Below are positions 1 through 12,299 of a stretch of 64,000 bases of DNA, piece by piece. The stretch spans positions 645,001 through 709,000 of the forward strand of contig BQMF02000067.1 of NCBI GenBank assembly GCA_027922465.2, given 5' to 3'. The position numbers and the translations under genes were made by a program. The notes below the pieces were generated by a model, which searched no databases, was not told where the DNA came from, and was given only the letters and a program-made list of their open reading frames with translations. Numbering within the stretch: position 1 is the stretch's first letter; every line of letters begins with the position of its first letter. Source of the stretch: Turritopsis dohrnii. Its lineage: Eukaryota; Cnidaria; Hydrozoa; Anthoathecata; Oceaniidae.

Positions 1-942
1 ACATGTAAGGAGATATATGCCTTGAAAGTTGGTGGATAAGACATTTTGATACACACTGTATGTCACAAAAACTGTTTTTAACATAAGCGAATCGATTTTC
101 TTTCCCAATGTTTAAGTTTCTGTCCCCAGAAGAATATTAGATAATGACTTCTGATCATCAACAGAGCTTTACGTGTTTTTACAGCTTATCATTAGCAAAT
201 CATATTAGAACAATCTGTTTCAATGTTCGGAGATAGGTGTCAATCATTCATTTTCTATCATTTTTAAAAAAAATCTCATCTAAACATTCTACACTTTTCA
301 ATACAAGACCAAAATGTTTCGAGTTTCATAACTCAAATGCTTATTTTGAACAAGCCTTCCAGTGTACAGCAGCCATATAAACAGCTGGTCAGCATTGATT
401 GTAGTTTGTACCGTTGTCTAACGCAAAATAATGTTGAAAAACCAAACGTTAGATCAACATTCTATTCAGTCATTGCCTTAACTTGTGCTTGTTCTTTCCG
501 AAAGACTGTTTTGAGAGGGAGAAGAGAAAGTGCAGATTTTGTGTCAGTACCTTACATTATATTAGATTGGTGAACCTAATCTTATTTGAAAAAACACGGA
601 ATGTCTCTATATATGTTTATATTTCCACAAAACAGATATTTTTCTTTGATATGATCTAATTTTCTGTCGATATAATCTTATTAATCTTTACCTTTTAACT
701 TTCTATGTCCCATCCCTATCGATGTGGGCGTTTCGCTGCATTGTGTTTTATAATAAAAACCAAAGCATACAGAAAAACTACGAAAGTCCATTAGTTATCT
801 ATATTTTATATAAGGTAAGGAAGTGGGTGAATAAAGTACAAATAAGGCCAAGGTTGCCACGCGATTCATGTGTCTGTTGAAGATTTTCAAATTGTTACAA
901 TTCTTTAGATGTTTCAAAATTTTTTAATAAGGCAGCTGTACT
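1..942. other. upstream intergenic DNA
   Basis: AT-rich sequence with no reading frame I recognise. A 78-codon open frame at 337-573 has no family resemblance and no clear splice context, so I do not call it. The first exon and promoter of the large gene that follows should lie here or before the window, but I cannot place them. Confidence 0.5.
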
Positions 943-1120
943 GCCACTAAATGTCGCAATCGCCAGTAAATGTCGCAAACGCCAGTAAATGTCGCAAAAT
1001 TGCCAGCAAGTGTAGCAATTCAACAGTAAGTGTCGCAAAATCGCCAGTAAGTGTCGCAACAGTAAATGTCGCAAAAAAATTAAAAATCAACAGTAAGTGT
1101 CACAATGGATGTCACAATAG
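943..1120. repeat. minisatellite, about 18-bp unit
   Basis: About nine imperfect tandem copies of a unit resembling GCCAGTAAATGTCGCAA, varying in length by a few bases and drifting to AAGTGTCGCAA and AAGTGTCACAA at the right end. An open frame runs through the array only because the monomer lacks stops in that frame; it is not a gene. The array lies 300-500 bp before the first recognisable exon of the large membrane protein. Confidence 0.85.
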
Positions 1121-1458
1121 TCAATCTGCTATTTACTTCTACCTAAGAGCTATTTTCATCTCTAAGTTAAGGTGCATTTCCATTTACGCCTTCCTATCTA
1201 AACGAAATTAAATTCACCTATTGGTAATTACGTGTTAATGGTATTTAGCTTTGATTCAGTTAATATTTGAGCTGAAACGAAACGGTTTTACGTCGGCTTT
1301 TCAGTCATTATTAGCGTTAAAATGAATTGTTAGTCATTATTCAAAATTGTTTCAAGGTTGTTGTAACGTTCTTACCTGACGTTGTTATGATGATCAAAAT
1401 ATAACGGCGAATTACATAGATTTCAACTTCAACAATTTGATTGATTTTATTTTAATAG

Positions 1459-4400
1459 GTTGTGAGTGCCGTACTTACTATGCAGCTGTCAATGGCTCAG
1501 ACCAAAGAAGTTGTGGAGATATATCATATCCTTGCCAGTCTATAGGCTATACACTTCATAAAAAGGTAAAATCTAACGACACACTTGTCTTGTTAAATTA
1601 TAATTGTGATGAATACTTAGTTGAGGACACCATTGTTCTTTCTGTCTCACCGGTGACAATTTCAGCAAGATTAAACCAGTATTGCTTGCCGACAGTTATA
1701 GGAAAAGGAGTGCTCAAAATGTTTTCTATTGACGAAACCTTAACGACAGCAAATCTATTGATAAAAAATATAAAATTTTTGGAAATGAGCGTTCTTTCAA
1801 TTACTGCAGTATTCCCTCAAGCAATAACTCTAAATTTTGTTAACTGTGCAAGTGAATTTAGAGAGCGGTTTGATCTGTTCGCTTTAAACGTTACTTATGA
1901 ACAAGACGAATCTGATCCTTTGATGATTGGCGAACAACTTAACATTTTTATTGATAATTGCACATTTATATCTAGTGGTATCCTAATAGTCAACAATAAT
2001 TCTAACAGAAACATAAATCTGACCGTTACTAATTCCCTATTTTCTGGCAATACTGCAATCTTTGTTATCGGTGCCTACTCGTTTACTCTTCAAAGATGTC
2101 AATTCACTGATATCACACATCCCATGAAAGCAACGACAGAGTGTAATGGGTTCTTTTTGTCTGATAATACCAGATTTTTTAAGAGACGAAGATGGGTCAG
2201 TTTTGCTAATAATCATTATGTTGTGTCATTGAAAAATGTGCTGCTGGTTGATATAATAGATGCTCTTATAGACGGCGTTTCGAGCCGAGGTTTTATGATG
2301 GCGAACAACTCACATTGTTCGATTCGTAATATAGCAGCAAAAAACTTCAGATTCATATTTGATATTTTCTTTTTCTTGGGAGGTGAAAACCGCATGTCAT
2401 TCATTAATATAGCAAGTGGTTCGTGTCTACAGGTCATTGAAATGTACGGTTCTGATTCCCTTATGGTGTCAAACATAACTATTGAGAATGTTAAATTTCA
2501 CTGGATTTTGTATGCAAGCAATGCAAATATTGTCAGTATTGAAGGTGTTGACATCAAAGAACCGTTATTTACGTTATTTACGTTATTTACGGTACATAAT
2601 TTTACTTTGCTCAATATTTCGGAGATAAATGTGGAAAGAGTATTCATGACAAATTTTCTCACCTCTTACAATGGAACTGCAGTATCAATTTCAAAATTAA
2701 TTGTCAGAAACGCAAGATTTGATTTTAGCATTCTCGATATTTCTAGTGTAAATTCTGTAGCATTATCTGATGTAAAACTGGAAAACGTATCAAATAGGCT
2801 TGGAGATAAGCTTGGCAGATTTGGATATTCTTCTTATAATTGCATATTGTATGAAATAAATAATGAAATAGAAAGGAAGGAAATACCATATTGCCCTGTA
2901 GGGACAGGATACTGTCAACCTATTAGAGAATTTCACGGAATGTTATTTCATTTGGAAATCTTTGGTGATCTAGAGATGTCAAAAATTAACATTGAGAATG
3001 TGTCTTGTGTGAATGTTTTTGATTTTAACAACGCTACTGCCATATCAATATCCAATGTATCTGTAAAAAACACAAAGTTCCAACCCAACATGTTTCATAT
3101 ACAAAATATCCAAAAAGTTCACATGTCAGAAGTCAACATAGAAACTGGATCTGGCATCAGTTTGTTTGAATTCCAAAACGTCAATGCGATATCAATGTCA
3201 AAGTTAAACATCAAAAATTTGAGATTAGAGGAAAATAAGTTTGTTGTCGATAAAGCTGAGATGTTAGAACTGTCAGATATGACAATTAAAAATGTATTTT
3301 TCGCTGCCATGAAACATCGTTACTATAAAAGATTGGCTAGAAATGTTTTTTATTTGAAAAAACTTGATTTTCTAAAAATAACAAAGATGAAGGCAGAAAA
3401 GATATCAAACTTTGCCGATTTCCTTTCTTCCAAAGCTAGTCAATCAATAGTAATATCGAATCTGGATATCAAAAATGTAAAATGTGAAATAATGTTTGAT
3501 TTAAATTGTAAAAGTCTCCATATATCTATGATAAATGTCAAAAACTCGTTACCATTTACAATTTTTCGGGTGAAAAATGTAGAGAAAGCATCGTTGAGCA
3601 AAATGCGATTTGAGAATACCAAAGTTGCATCTACTGTCATTAAATTTTACAATTCCAGTTTTGTTGCTATTGACGAAGTCATTGTAACAAATTGTATGGT
3701 CTTCTGTGTGATAAGAAGTATCAAGATAAAAAATATGAATATTTCTAAAGTGAACATTGAAAGAATTGAGTCACAATATATCTTACTCTTCGAACCTGGT
3801 GGATCTCTTCCTGATGATGTACATGAAGTAGGTAAGGTACGGAAACATGAAAATAAATACGTCGTGTTAAGTTCTGTTAGTAAGACAAAAGTTTTGGATG
3901 ACTTCATTAGCCGTCAAGATCAATTATTACCGGGCCAAGCAAACATTAAACATATACAAATTATAAATGCAAAAGTAGATGTTGCGGTAAAATCAAATAT
4001 GCATCAACATTTTGTCACAGATTTTAATACCACCGGTTCGACTATTAGCCAAGTATTCTATTTTGAAAATGGATCAGCCACACTTAAACATATTGACATC
4101 AGTGCAGATCACTGTTGTATTATGTCGAAAAATTGCAACTTGAAGTTAGAAAGCTCTTTATTCACTGTCACGGAAACTGCAATTACTTACAAAGCTATTA
4201 GCAAAAGAGGTTTAAAACTCAGCTTAATTCACGTTAAAGTCATTTCTTCCTGCAAAAGAAAACCTGCCATTGAAGTTGTAAGTGAGATACCTTTTGTTTT
4301 TTTTGTACAGCGATTAGATGTTACCTTGACTAATTCAAAAACGGAACTTCCCATCATTGACATTAAATATAAAATGTCTGGCAAACCTAACTTCAAATAC

Positions 4401-6451
4401 CTACAATCAAGTTTAACATGTCCACAAAACAGTGACCCATACTTCACCATAAGTACCGGTGATGTTTTAAACTTTCAGTATTTTTGTCGAGCATGTGAAA
4501 AAGGATCTTACATAGTTAAGAAAATTCCATCAAATTTTTCAATGGACGTTGAATATAGTATTGGCTATTCATGCTACTGGTATGAATCTGAAGAAGAGCG
4601 TACAAAGTGGTACTTCAAGGGACGTCAAAACAAAAATAGATGCAAACAATGTCCCGTCGAAGCAACTTGTGATGGTAAAATCAAAAGTAATGATAATTTT
4701 TGGGGGTATTATAATCCTATTTATGGTGAAGTAACACATTTTCCTTGTCCAGCAGGATACTGTTGTGCAGCTGAAGGCAAACCATGTGATTCCTACAATA
4801 CATGTAACATTCACCGAATGGGAACATTATGTGGTAAATGTATTGATGGGTACTTAGTTGACTATTTCTCAACTAGCTGCATCGTTGCTTCTGATTGCAA
4901 TCATGTTATTTACTTTTGGGGATATCTAACACTTTCTGCTTTAGTATACATAATAGCAGTTGCATATCTAGATAAACTAAAAGAAATAAAAAGCTTAATA
5001 TTGAAAATCTTTAATTTTTTTAGATGCAATAACTTTTTACCAATTAAGACAATATCCGATGAAGAAGAGGCAGATGCAACAGGTTTTCAAATGAGAAGCA
5101 TCAGCTGCCATGTAATGCATAATGGCAACAATGAAGTTCAAAATGAAATACAAGTGTTTCCCAATGAACTAATTCCAGCGTCTGCTTCTGAAGAGGATAC
5201 ATGCAGGACATCAGGGATTTTTAAGGTTTTTGTTGGCTTCTATCAGCTGAAACAACTGATAAATGTTGCGTTAGGAGAAAAGTATGTTAGTTCAACTTTT
5301 GATAGAATGTTAACGGAAATCTTTAATTTAGATCAGATTAATGTCCCTTTCAATTTATGTCCGTTTTTAACTTTAGACGATTTTCATAAGATTGTTTTTA
5401 AAGATCTCCTTTTCTCTTGCGTGATCATCTTTCTACCTATTACATTAGCATCCTTACTACTTATCAAATTTACGCTAGGAACATATTATGGTAACTGCAA
5501 TAATCAAAGTATGTTAGAAATTTACCAATACCACGAAGAACACAATGAAGTCCAAGGAAAAGAAGACCTCGCAGCACGTAGAACACAGGCACATTACCAT
5601 CAAGACCCATATGCATCAACAACTCAACCGAAGGAATTATCAATACTTGCTCGCTCTTTTATATGTTTCCTTCGCTTATTAACGATGCAATACAAAACCC
5701 TTGCGACATTCTCACTTATAACTCTCAATTGCATCACTATTGGAGGAGTTGATGTGTTATTCATCAACGGTGAAATCAAATGCTGGACATACTGGCAATA
5801 CTTTGCAGCTGTGTTTCTTACATTATGGATTGTGCCTTTCCCTATCACACTTATATATAATTTAAAATTGTTAAAATCTAATATAATCACAGTGGAAAGG
5901 TTCATTTTTTTTCTATATTTCCTGTAGCTGTACCTTTCCAATACATTATTAACCGTGGAACAAAATTCGGCTATGTAGCTGCTGAACCTAATAGGTTAAA
6001 ACTAGCGATTCTGGAACATTTTGAGCAACCATTTAGGCACAATAGTAACGGAAACGTAATAGGTTGGGAAACTTGGATGCTACTCCAAAGATTAATTATT
6101 GCATGCTTGACTGTCTTCTTAAACAACCCTCTGTTTCGTTTAGCTATGGTATCTCCAGTAATGATTTTGTTCGCAGCGATCCAGTTAAAGGTAAAACCCT
6201 ACAAAGACCATCTCGTAAACCATCTTGAAGCATCTTCCTTGCTTATGTTATCTATTTTAGCAATAGTTAACTTGTTCCGTTCGTTTTTATACGTACACAG
6301 TCCCAATACGACTAGGGAGATAAAAGATATTTTAGACATCTATAATGTCATGGAACAGTTGCTTAACCCTTTGTTTTTCTTAGTTCTCTACTTTGTTTAT
6401 TCAAAATGCGAAATAATTTTTGTTAAAATGCAGAACATGTTCGTTCATTAA
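1459..6451 (+). CDS. large beta-helix/Cys-rich multi-pass membrane protein, broken by one frameshift
   Basis: Probable cell-surface receptor or adhesion protein; ligand unknown. The frame is open from 1437, but its first codon is TTG and a splice acceptor (TTTTAATAG) ends at 1458, so coding probably starts at 1459 in phase 1, with the signal peptide on an unseen upstream exon. Residues about 10-1010 (counted from 1437) are short repeated rungs such as 'ISKLNIKNL', many starting I/S-x-N-I/V, as in right-handed beta-helix proteins. A Cys-rich part follows, about 1017-1150 ('CRACEKGSY', 'CKQCPVEATCDG', 'LCGKCIDGYL'). Membrane segments are near 1156-1178, 1323-1347, 1420-1443 and 1450-1475. The frame stops at TAG 5925-5927, but one extra base in the T8 run 5905-5912 would join it to the open frame ending at 6451, which adds more membrane helices. 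Similar proteins are numerous in sponges, placozoans and cnidarians (from memory). A 39-bp intron at the break is unlikely. The family call is moderate; the frameshift is clear. Confidence 0.75.
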
Positions 6452-7159
6452 AGTTAGCAATTTGTGTTAGGTAGTTATAGTGACAGGTACATGAGGTACC
6501 GCCTAAAATATATTGGATAATGGCAGAAATTTGTCTTTTAAGGAGCAATTTCGTTGGGGTATTGAGTTTAACTAATTTCTATTTATTTTTACGTCTTTCA
6601 ATTTTGTACATAGTTAAGACAAGTCAATATTGCAATTGCTGAAGATTTCGTTAAGATTATTATATTGAACGTTTTGGAACAAAACGTCATATTTTTCTTT
6701 CACCCGACTTTCAATTTTGTAAATAGGTACATAACAAGTCAATATTGGTAATGGTGCTAATGGACTAAAGTGATGCAAATAAGGTTTATTTGTAAAAGCA
6801 AGGTCAGAAAATAAAGAAAAATGAACAATGATATGGGAAAATGACATATTACTTAAAGATTTATAAACAACACTTAGATAGATATAAAGTACCCAACTAT
6901 CATCATTTAAAATCCATAAGGACACATGGAAACGTTTAAAAAAACCTTTAATCCATTCACATTGCTTTCAACTTTATATTTAATAAAGCTCTTTCAAGCA
7001 ACATACTTTTATCCTCAAAAATGGACCTAACTTTTGTCAACACCTATTTAACTACATCCTATTATCAGTTAAATACTTTAGTGTCATGAGGATTTGTTAA
7101 CAATCTATCCTATACATCCTAAATGCCTCAAGTCCAACATTATCTATTTAAGTAGCATT
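6452..7159. other. intergenic, partial local duplication
   Basis: No gene seen. A segment of about 50 bp is present twice (about 6588-6640 and 6695-6750), both containing TTTCAATTTTGTA and AAGTCAATATTG. Confidence 0.5.
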
Positions 7160-8575
7160 CCTGTTACATCATGCTGATGAGATATGTTCCTGTTCACATG
7201 ATTTTCACGCTCCGTCATGCTAACGTTATGTGTTATTGCTGACGTATCATTTCCGCTCCCTCATGCTAAAATGAGGTGTACTTGCTGTCGTAACATTCCT
7301 GCACCTTATGATAACGCGATGTTTTCCTGCCGACACATTATTTCAGCTCCGTCATGTTAACATGAAATGCTCCTGCTGACGTACTATTCCGGTTCTGTTG
7401 TGGTAACGTGATGTGTTTCTGCGGACGTATCATTCCTGTCCCGTCAAGGTATCGTGACGTGTTCCTGCTTACGCATCATTCCTGTCCCATCATGGTATCG
7501 TTCAAGCTATCGTACCATTCCCGCTCCGTCATTGTAACGTGACGTGTGCCTGCTGATGTATCATTCCTGTGCCGTCATGGTGCGCGACTCGTGTATCCTG
7601 ACGTACTATTCCTGTCTTGGTAACGTCATGTGTTCCTGCTGATGTATCATTTCCGCTCCGTCATGGCAACGCCACGCGTGTATCCTGATGTACTATTCCT
7701 GTCTTGGTAACGTGGTGTGTTCCTGCTGATGTATCATTCCAGTTCCGTCATGGTAACGTGATGTGCTCCTGCTGTCGTATCATTCCCACTCCGCCATGGT
7801 TACGCCACGTGTGTATCCTGATGTACTATTCCTGTCTTGGTAACGTGATGTGCTCCTGCTGACGTATCATTCCTGTTCCGTCATAGTAACGTGTTGGTTC
7901 CTGTTGCCGTAACATTTCCGCTCCGTCATGGTATCGTGACGTGTGTATGCTGACGTAATATGCCTGTCAAGGTAACGTGATGAGTTCCTGCTGACGTATC
8001 GTTTCTGTTCCATCGTGGTAAGGTGGTGTATTCCTGCTGACGTATCATTTCCGTTCCGTCATGGTAACGCCACGCGTGTATCCTGATGTACTATTCCTGT
8101 CTTGGTAACGTGATGTGTTCCTGCTGATGTATCATTCCAGTTCCGTCATGGTAACGTGATGTGCTCCTGCTGTCGTATCATTCCCGCTCCGTCGTGGCAA
8201 CGCGACGTGTGTATCCTGGTGTACTATTTCTGTCTTGGTAACGTGATGTGCTCCTGCTGATGTATCATTCCTGTTCCGTCATAGTAACGTGTTGGTTCCT
8301 GCTGCCGTATCATTTCTGCTCCGTCATGGTAACGCGACGTGTTTATGCTGACGTAATATGCCTGTCATGGTAACGTGATGAGTTCCTGCTGACGCATCGT
8401 TTCTGTTCCATCGTGGTAAGGTGGTGTATTCCTGCTGACGTATCATTTCCGCTCCGTCATGGTAACGCCACGCGTGTATCCTGATGTACTATTCCTGTCT
8501 TGGTAACGTGATGAGTTCCTGCTGATGTATCATTCTTGTTCCATCATGTTCATGTGATTTGTTGTTGTTCATGTG
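7160..8575. repeat. 46-bp satellite with 398-bp higher-order repeat
   Basis: About 30 tandem monomers of roughly 46 bp, each containing versions of TATCATTCC, CCGTCATGGTAACG and TTCCTGCTGA. From 7671 the array has a second level: the marker GCCACGCGTG occurs at 7671, 8069 and 8467, each 398 bp apart. Three other marker pairs have the same spacing (7804/8202, 7891/8289 and the TTGGTTCCTG region). Shorter monomers with TGTATCCTGATGTACT sit at fixed places inside each 398-bp unit. The left third, before about 7600, has diverged monomers without this order. The array is GC-richer than its flanks and has no coding capacity. Confidence 0.9.
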
Positions 8576-11370
8576 TCTTTTCAACTTCATAACGGAAACG
8601 ATATGTGGTCATACTTACGTATCTTTCCAGTTCAATTATATTTTCGTTCGTGTTCTTTAAATCCTGTTTTTTTGTGTTTGAACAATTTGATGCGAGGTGT
8701 AGATGCTCAATTGTTGCAATTATCCTGAAATATGGTGAATCAAAGTATGGTTGCGCTGTGTTCCACCATTCCAAATTTGAATAACATTCATTATGATTAA
8801 CGATGTGTTTAGTATTAATGACTTTTGGGTCGTTTGTGGGCAATGTAGGTGACGGTATTGTGACTACATGGAAAACTTGCTGTGCTATCTTGTAAAATAC
8901 AGCTGCAAAAAAGTTCATTGCAAACAATTCATAGGATTTCCATGTCAATTTCATTATAAACAAATTTTCCTTTTATGTAAACATTATTAAAGAAAACCAT
9001 AATTTTGTTAATATTATATATTTTACTCATTAATGTGTGTTTGAATTATTTACGACTGGGTGTAGTTACTCTAAAGGAACCTGCCAGAACATATCACAAC
9101 CTATCTATAAACAAAGAGTACTTAGCAAAATGTCCTGAGCGACATAATGCTTACATACTGCTTCACTAACGTCTTTATTAATTGTGTATGCAGACTTGAC
9201 AATTGCTTATTTTTGGAATCATTACATCATGGCTACTTCTTAAGAATGATGACGGTAAACCCTCCTTTCAAACTTTATTAAAATGTCTTCGTGTTCGGAG
9301 GTTTCCGTTTTTCACTGCATATTGTTCAAATGTTTTGTATTGTTACGTAAATGAATTGCAAATACGGCATAAATCACCTCGATAAGATAACGAAGAGACT
9401 ACCAGTTAAATGACACCGCTAAAAGCATGATATTCTGTTACCACTGCTTCCCAAATGCTCTTACATGCTTATATACAATTCAACAATACAACGGCGTTTT
9501 AATTTTTATTGACAAGCTTCTGAAAGCGGCAGCCGTGATGCATGTTCTATTTGAAAATAACACATTATCAAGTCTGTATAAAATTTAAGTGGAAGTAACA
9601 GCGTATTGTTCAGTTTTGGTTCACATCTCAGCTCAAGTATTCACAAGCGGTATATTGTTCACTTTTGGTGGATTTTGGTTGGCTCTGAACGCATCTTACG
9701 TACACCCAAATTTTACGTCCAACAGCTAAGCCCCGTTCGAATAAGATGCATCTAGCAGAAAAATCATCCGAACGCATATTTGGCATAACGGAGTGAACTT
9801 ATTGCAAGTTGAGACGTTTAAGCGTTTCTGACTGTTAATGCCTGAACTCCAATATAAATACGCCCACATTAAACTTGGATCATAATACATAACAATATTT
9901 TATTGACTGAGATTTGAGTTATATCTTACGTTACTTCTGAACCTAGTGAATGACTATCTCACATATTATCAATCAAATTGTTTTTTCGTAAAACTAAGAT
10001 GGAAAAGTAGAAACAAAATCAATCAATGGTCAAGAAATCAAGAATACATTTGGGCAAAAGACGATTGACTTTTACTTTTTTTGGCTAACATTAACGTTCA
10101 GCAAGTAACGATACTAACTATAATTAGTTAATGAATGTGCATATTATTACTCAGCCGATCTTAAGATCGAAATGAGTATTGGAATCGGCGTTTTTCATTA
10201 TTCTTCATTATTCTTCATTAAATTTTGCCGTTTTCGGAAAGTCCGTTCGGATTTCGGATTGTTTGTTTATTCAGAATAGTTAATGACAGACCCAAAATTT
10301 ATGCTAAATGTAATACAAAAACACCACTTAACTCATGAAAATATTAACTTTTTTATGCTTTTGAAATACTTTTAGAAGTTATTTTAGCTGTTTTATGTTG
10401 AAAAGTTTCCAAGTCGATCTTTAAAATTTTTATCTAGTCGGTAAAATATGCACACAGAGAACGTGAAACGTTTTCGCTTTTGTTTTGAGGAAGTTGCAAA
10501 AGTAGCTTTGTAGAGTCTTTGAAGAAGAATTTTAAGACTTCTTTCCTGTCTTTAAATATTGCCATAGAAATATTACCATGAAAACATTCCTTGTAGGCAA
10601 TGTTTATGTTTAGTTGACTCTGGGTTCTTGAAAAAGAAGATGAAGGATTGATAAAAAACAAAACTGTGCTGTGCAAAAACTTTCAATATCACAACAGAAA
10701 TGTATGTACATTACTGGTGAATACGTCTTATCAATAAATCCAGAAAACAGCTCATTTCCTTTAATAAATACTACACTGAAAGTTGAAGATATTGAAAAAA
10801 CGTAAGCAAGTGAAATTGTCATTGAAAGCACAAAATTACTTCACTTGTGACTTAATGGACCCAAACTGTCTTCATTCCAATATAATAACTGAAAGTATAA
10901 ACATCATGCGCAAGATATTGGTGAACAATTATGTTTAATAAAACTGTTTTTCTGGCACCGTAATGTCACAGTGAATTGAAAAGTGGTTGAGATTAACGTT
11001 TAATAAATTAAAGAAGGGAGTAATTTGGTGAATTCCAGACTGTATCAAATTATGAGTCACTGTATAATGCTCGATCAAGTTACCACGGTGTGGGACTGAT
11101 TAGTGTTAAATTCACATTGGAATTTTTTCTACTGCAAACCACTCGATGTAGGCACAATGATTATGTTTGGGATATACTCAATGTCAGGAATGATAATTGG
11201 AATCAAATCAATATACATACACATATTTTGAGTGTAACATGCTAGGACAGAATATAACAAGTTTGAAAACAACATTGTAATACGGATCCTAACAAAGTTT
11301 TTTTTGTCTTTTCGTGCACGATTGCTTTTTCTATAAACTCCATGAAAAGATTCAAATGATAATATGCAGT
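8576..11370. other. intergenic, no recognisable gene
   Basis: No domain or repeat of known class found. A minus-strand open frame at 8550-8963 (137 codons) begins in the satellite edge and resembles nothing I know. A 14-bp palindrome CGATCTTAAGATCG lies near 10157. Small minus-strand frames at 10434-10831 are unconvincing. Confidence 0.5.
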
Positions 11371-11666
11371 CAGTGGCGGATCTAGAGGGCAGGCGCAACT
11401 TGTGGAGAAGCGCATTAACATAATTTGTCACTTCGGTTTATATTACCAATGGAATTGTTTGAATGTTTTTCTTTTATGTTTGAATTGCGAACACTCTCTT
11501 GCACAAGTTGCAACTTATATTAAGGGGATTTTTTTTGCGTCGGTTAACTTTATAAATCCACGCAAAACGTCAAGACATGAACGATTCGGAAAAAACTCTA
11601 CGCGCCTCGCAAAAATAAGTCCACGCAAAAGTAAATCCCCTTAAGGTACTTCTTGATCCGCCATTG
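11371..11666. mobile_element. non-autonomous hAT-like element (MITE)
   Basis: The left end CAGTGGCGGATCTAGAGG is matched inverted at the right end (CTTCTTGATCCGCCATTG, ending 11666). CAGTGGCGGATC ends are typical of hAT-type elements in invertebrates (from memory). No clear 8-bp target duplication is visible, so the insertion is old or the exact ends are off by a few bases. It has no coding capacity and carries a second foldback inside. A relative lies at 60799-60952. Confidence 0.65.
11520..11643. mobile_element. foldback element nested in the hAT-like MITE
   Basis: A perfect inverted terminal pair TTAAGGGGATTT / AAATCCCCTTAA, with further complementarity inward (TTTTGCGT / ACGCAAAA). TTAA ends resemble piggyBac-type target sites, but 124 bp gives no further class evidence. 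Its inner words (CACGCAAAA, CGCGCCTCGCAAAAA) resemble the TTCGCG-rich foldback at 37326-37705. Confidence 0.6.
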
Positions 11667-12299
11667 GAAGGTTTAGTAGAAATAGATTTTCATATTGCAT
11701 GTTATGTTGATTGAAATTATATACAATATAATTTTTATATTGTCATGGAGTAAAATCTTTGAAATGCCTAAGTTTCTCCTGCTCCTACTAATCCAAGTTG
11801 TGAACAATTTCATGTAACGTTTACTTAAATATGTTTTGCATTTCTGGCAAAATTTGAAAGGTTTGCACAAAGAGCAATTGGAAGGTCCTGATGTTAAATC
11901 TGGCAGTCACTTTTGCAGATTTGACAAGGTCTTCAGTTTTTAAGCAAGTTTGACCTATTTTAACTCATTGATTGTAATAGATTTAATAGTGTTGCAGTCA
12001 ATACAATTGTGAAAGTCTTAGATCATTTCCTCTTTGACACTAAGAAATTTGCCGCACTATGCCCCACTTTTTAAAAAATTCTACCTTATCGGGGAAAAAC
12101 GTCGGGGAAAAGTGACCAATTTTCGGATGACTAAAATTTTCCCGACCAAATTCTCAGCACCCGACCAAAAAGTTTCCCCGATTCTTTACCCTGACCAAAA
12201 CTTTTCTACCATTTTTCTCTGAAAAAAAATTATTTCCCGATATTATACAAAATATACAAGGTATACAAAAACTGGAAAAGCTATAAGATATCGTTTTGA
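11667..12299. other. intergenic with interspersed repeat fragment
   Basis: The segment 11745-11825 (around TTTCTCCTGCTCCTACTA and AATTTCATGTAA) resembles 29314-29400, so it is a dispersed repeat of unknown class. 12040-12240 is rich in CCCGACCAAAA words. No gene seen. Confidence 0.5.

Noticed and set aside
951..1211. 86-codon open frame
   Set aside because: It is a translation of the 18-bp minisatellite; the repeated residues follow from the DNA repeat.
5891..5928. Short intron ending at the acceptor-like TTTCCTGTAG, explaining the frame change in the large membrane protein
   Set aside because: The only donor nearby would give an intron of about 39 bp, too short for animals in general; a one-base T-run change explains it better.
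7160..8575. CRISPR-like array (regular repeats of about 46 bp)
   Set aside because: There are no unique spacers; the whole unit repeats, and the context is eukaryotic. It is a satellite.
8550..8963. 137-codon minus-strand frame beside the satellite
   Set aside because: Its 3' end lies in the satellite, it resembles no family, and no promoter or splice support is visible.
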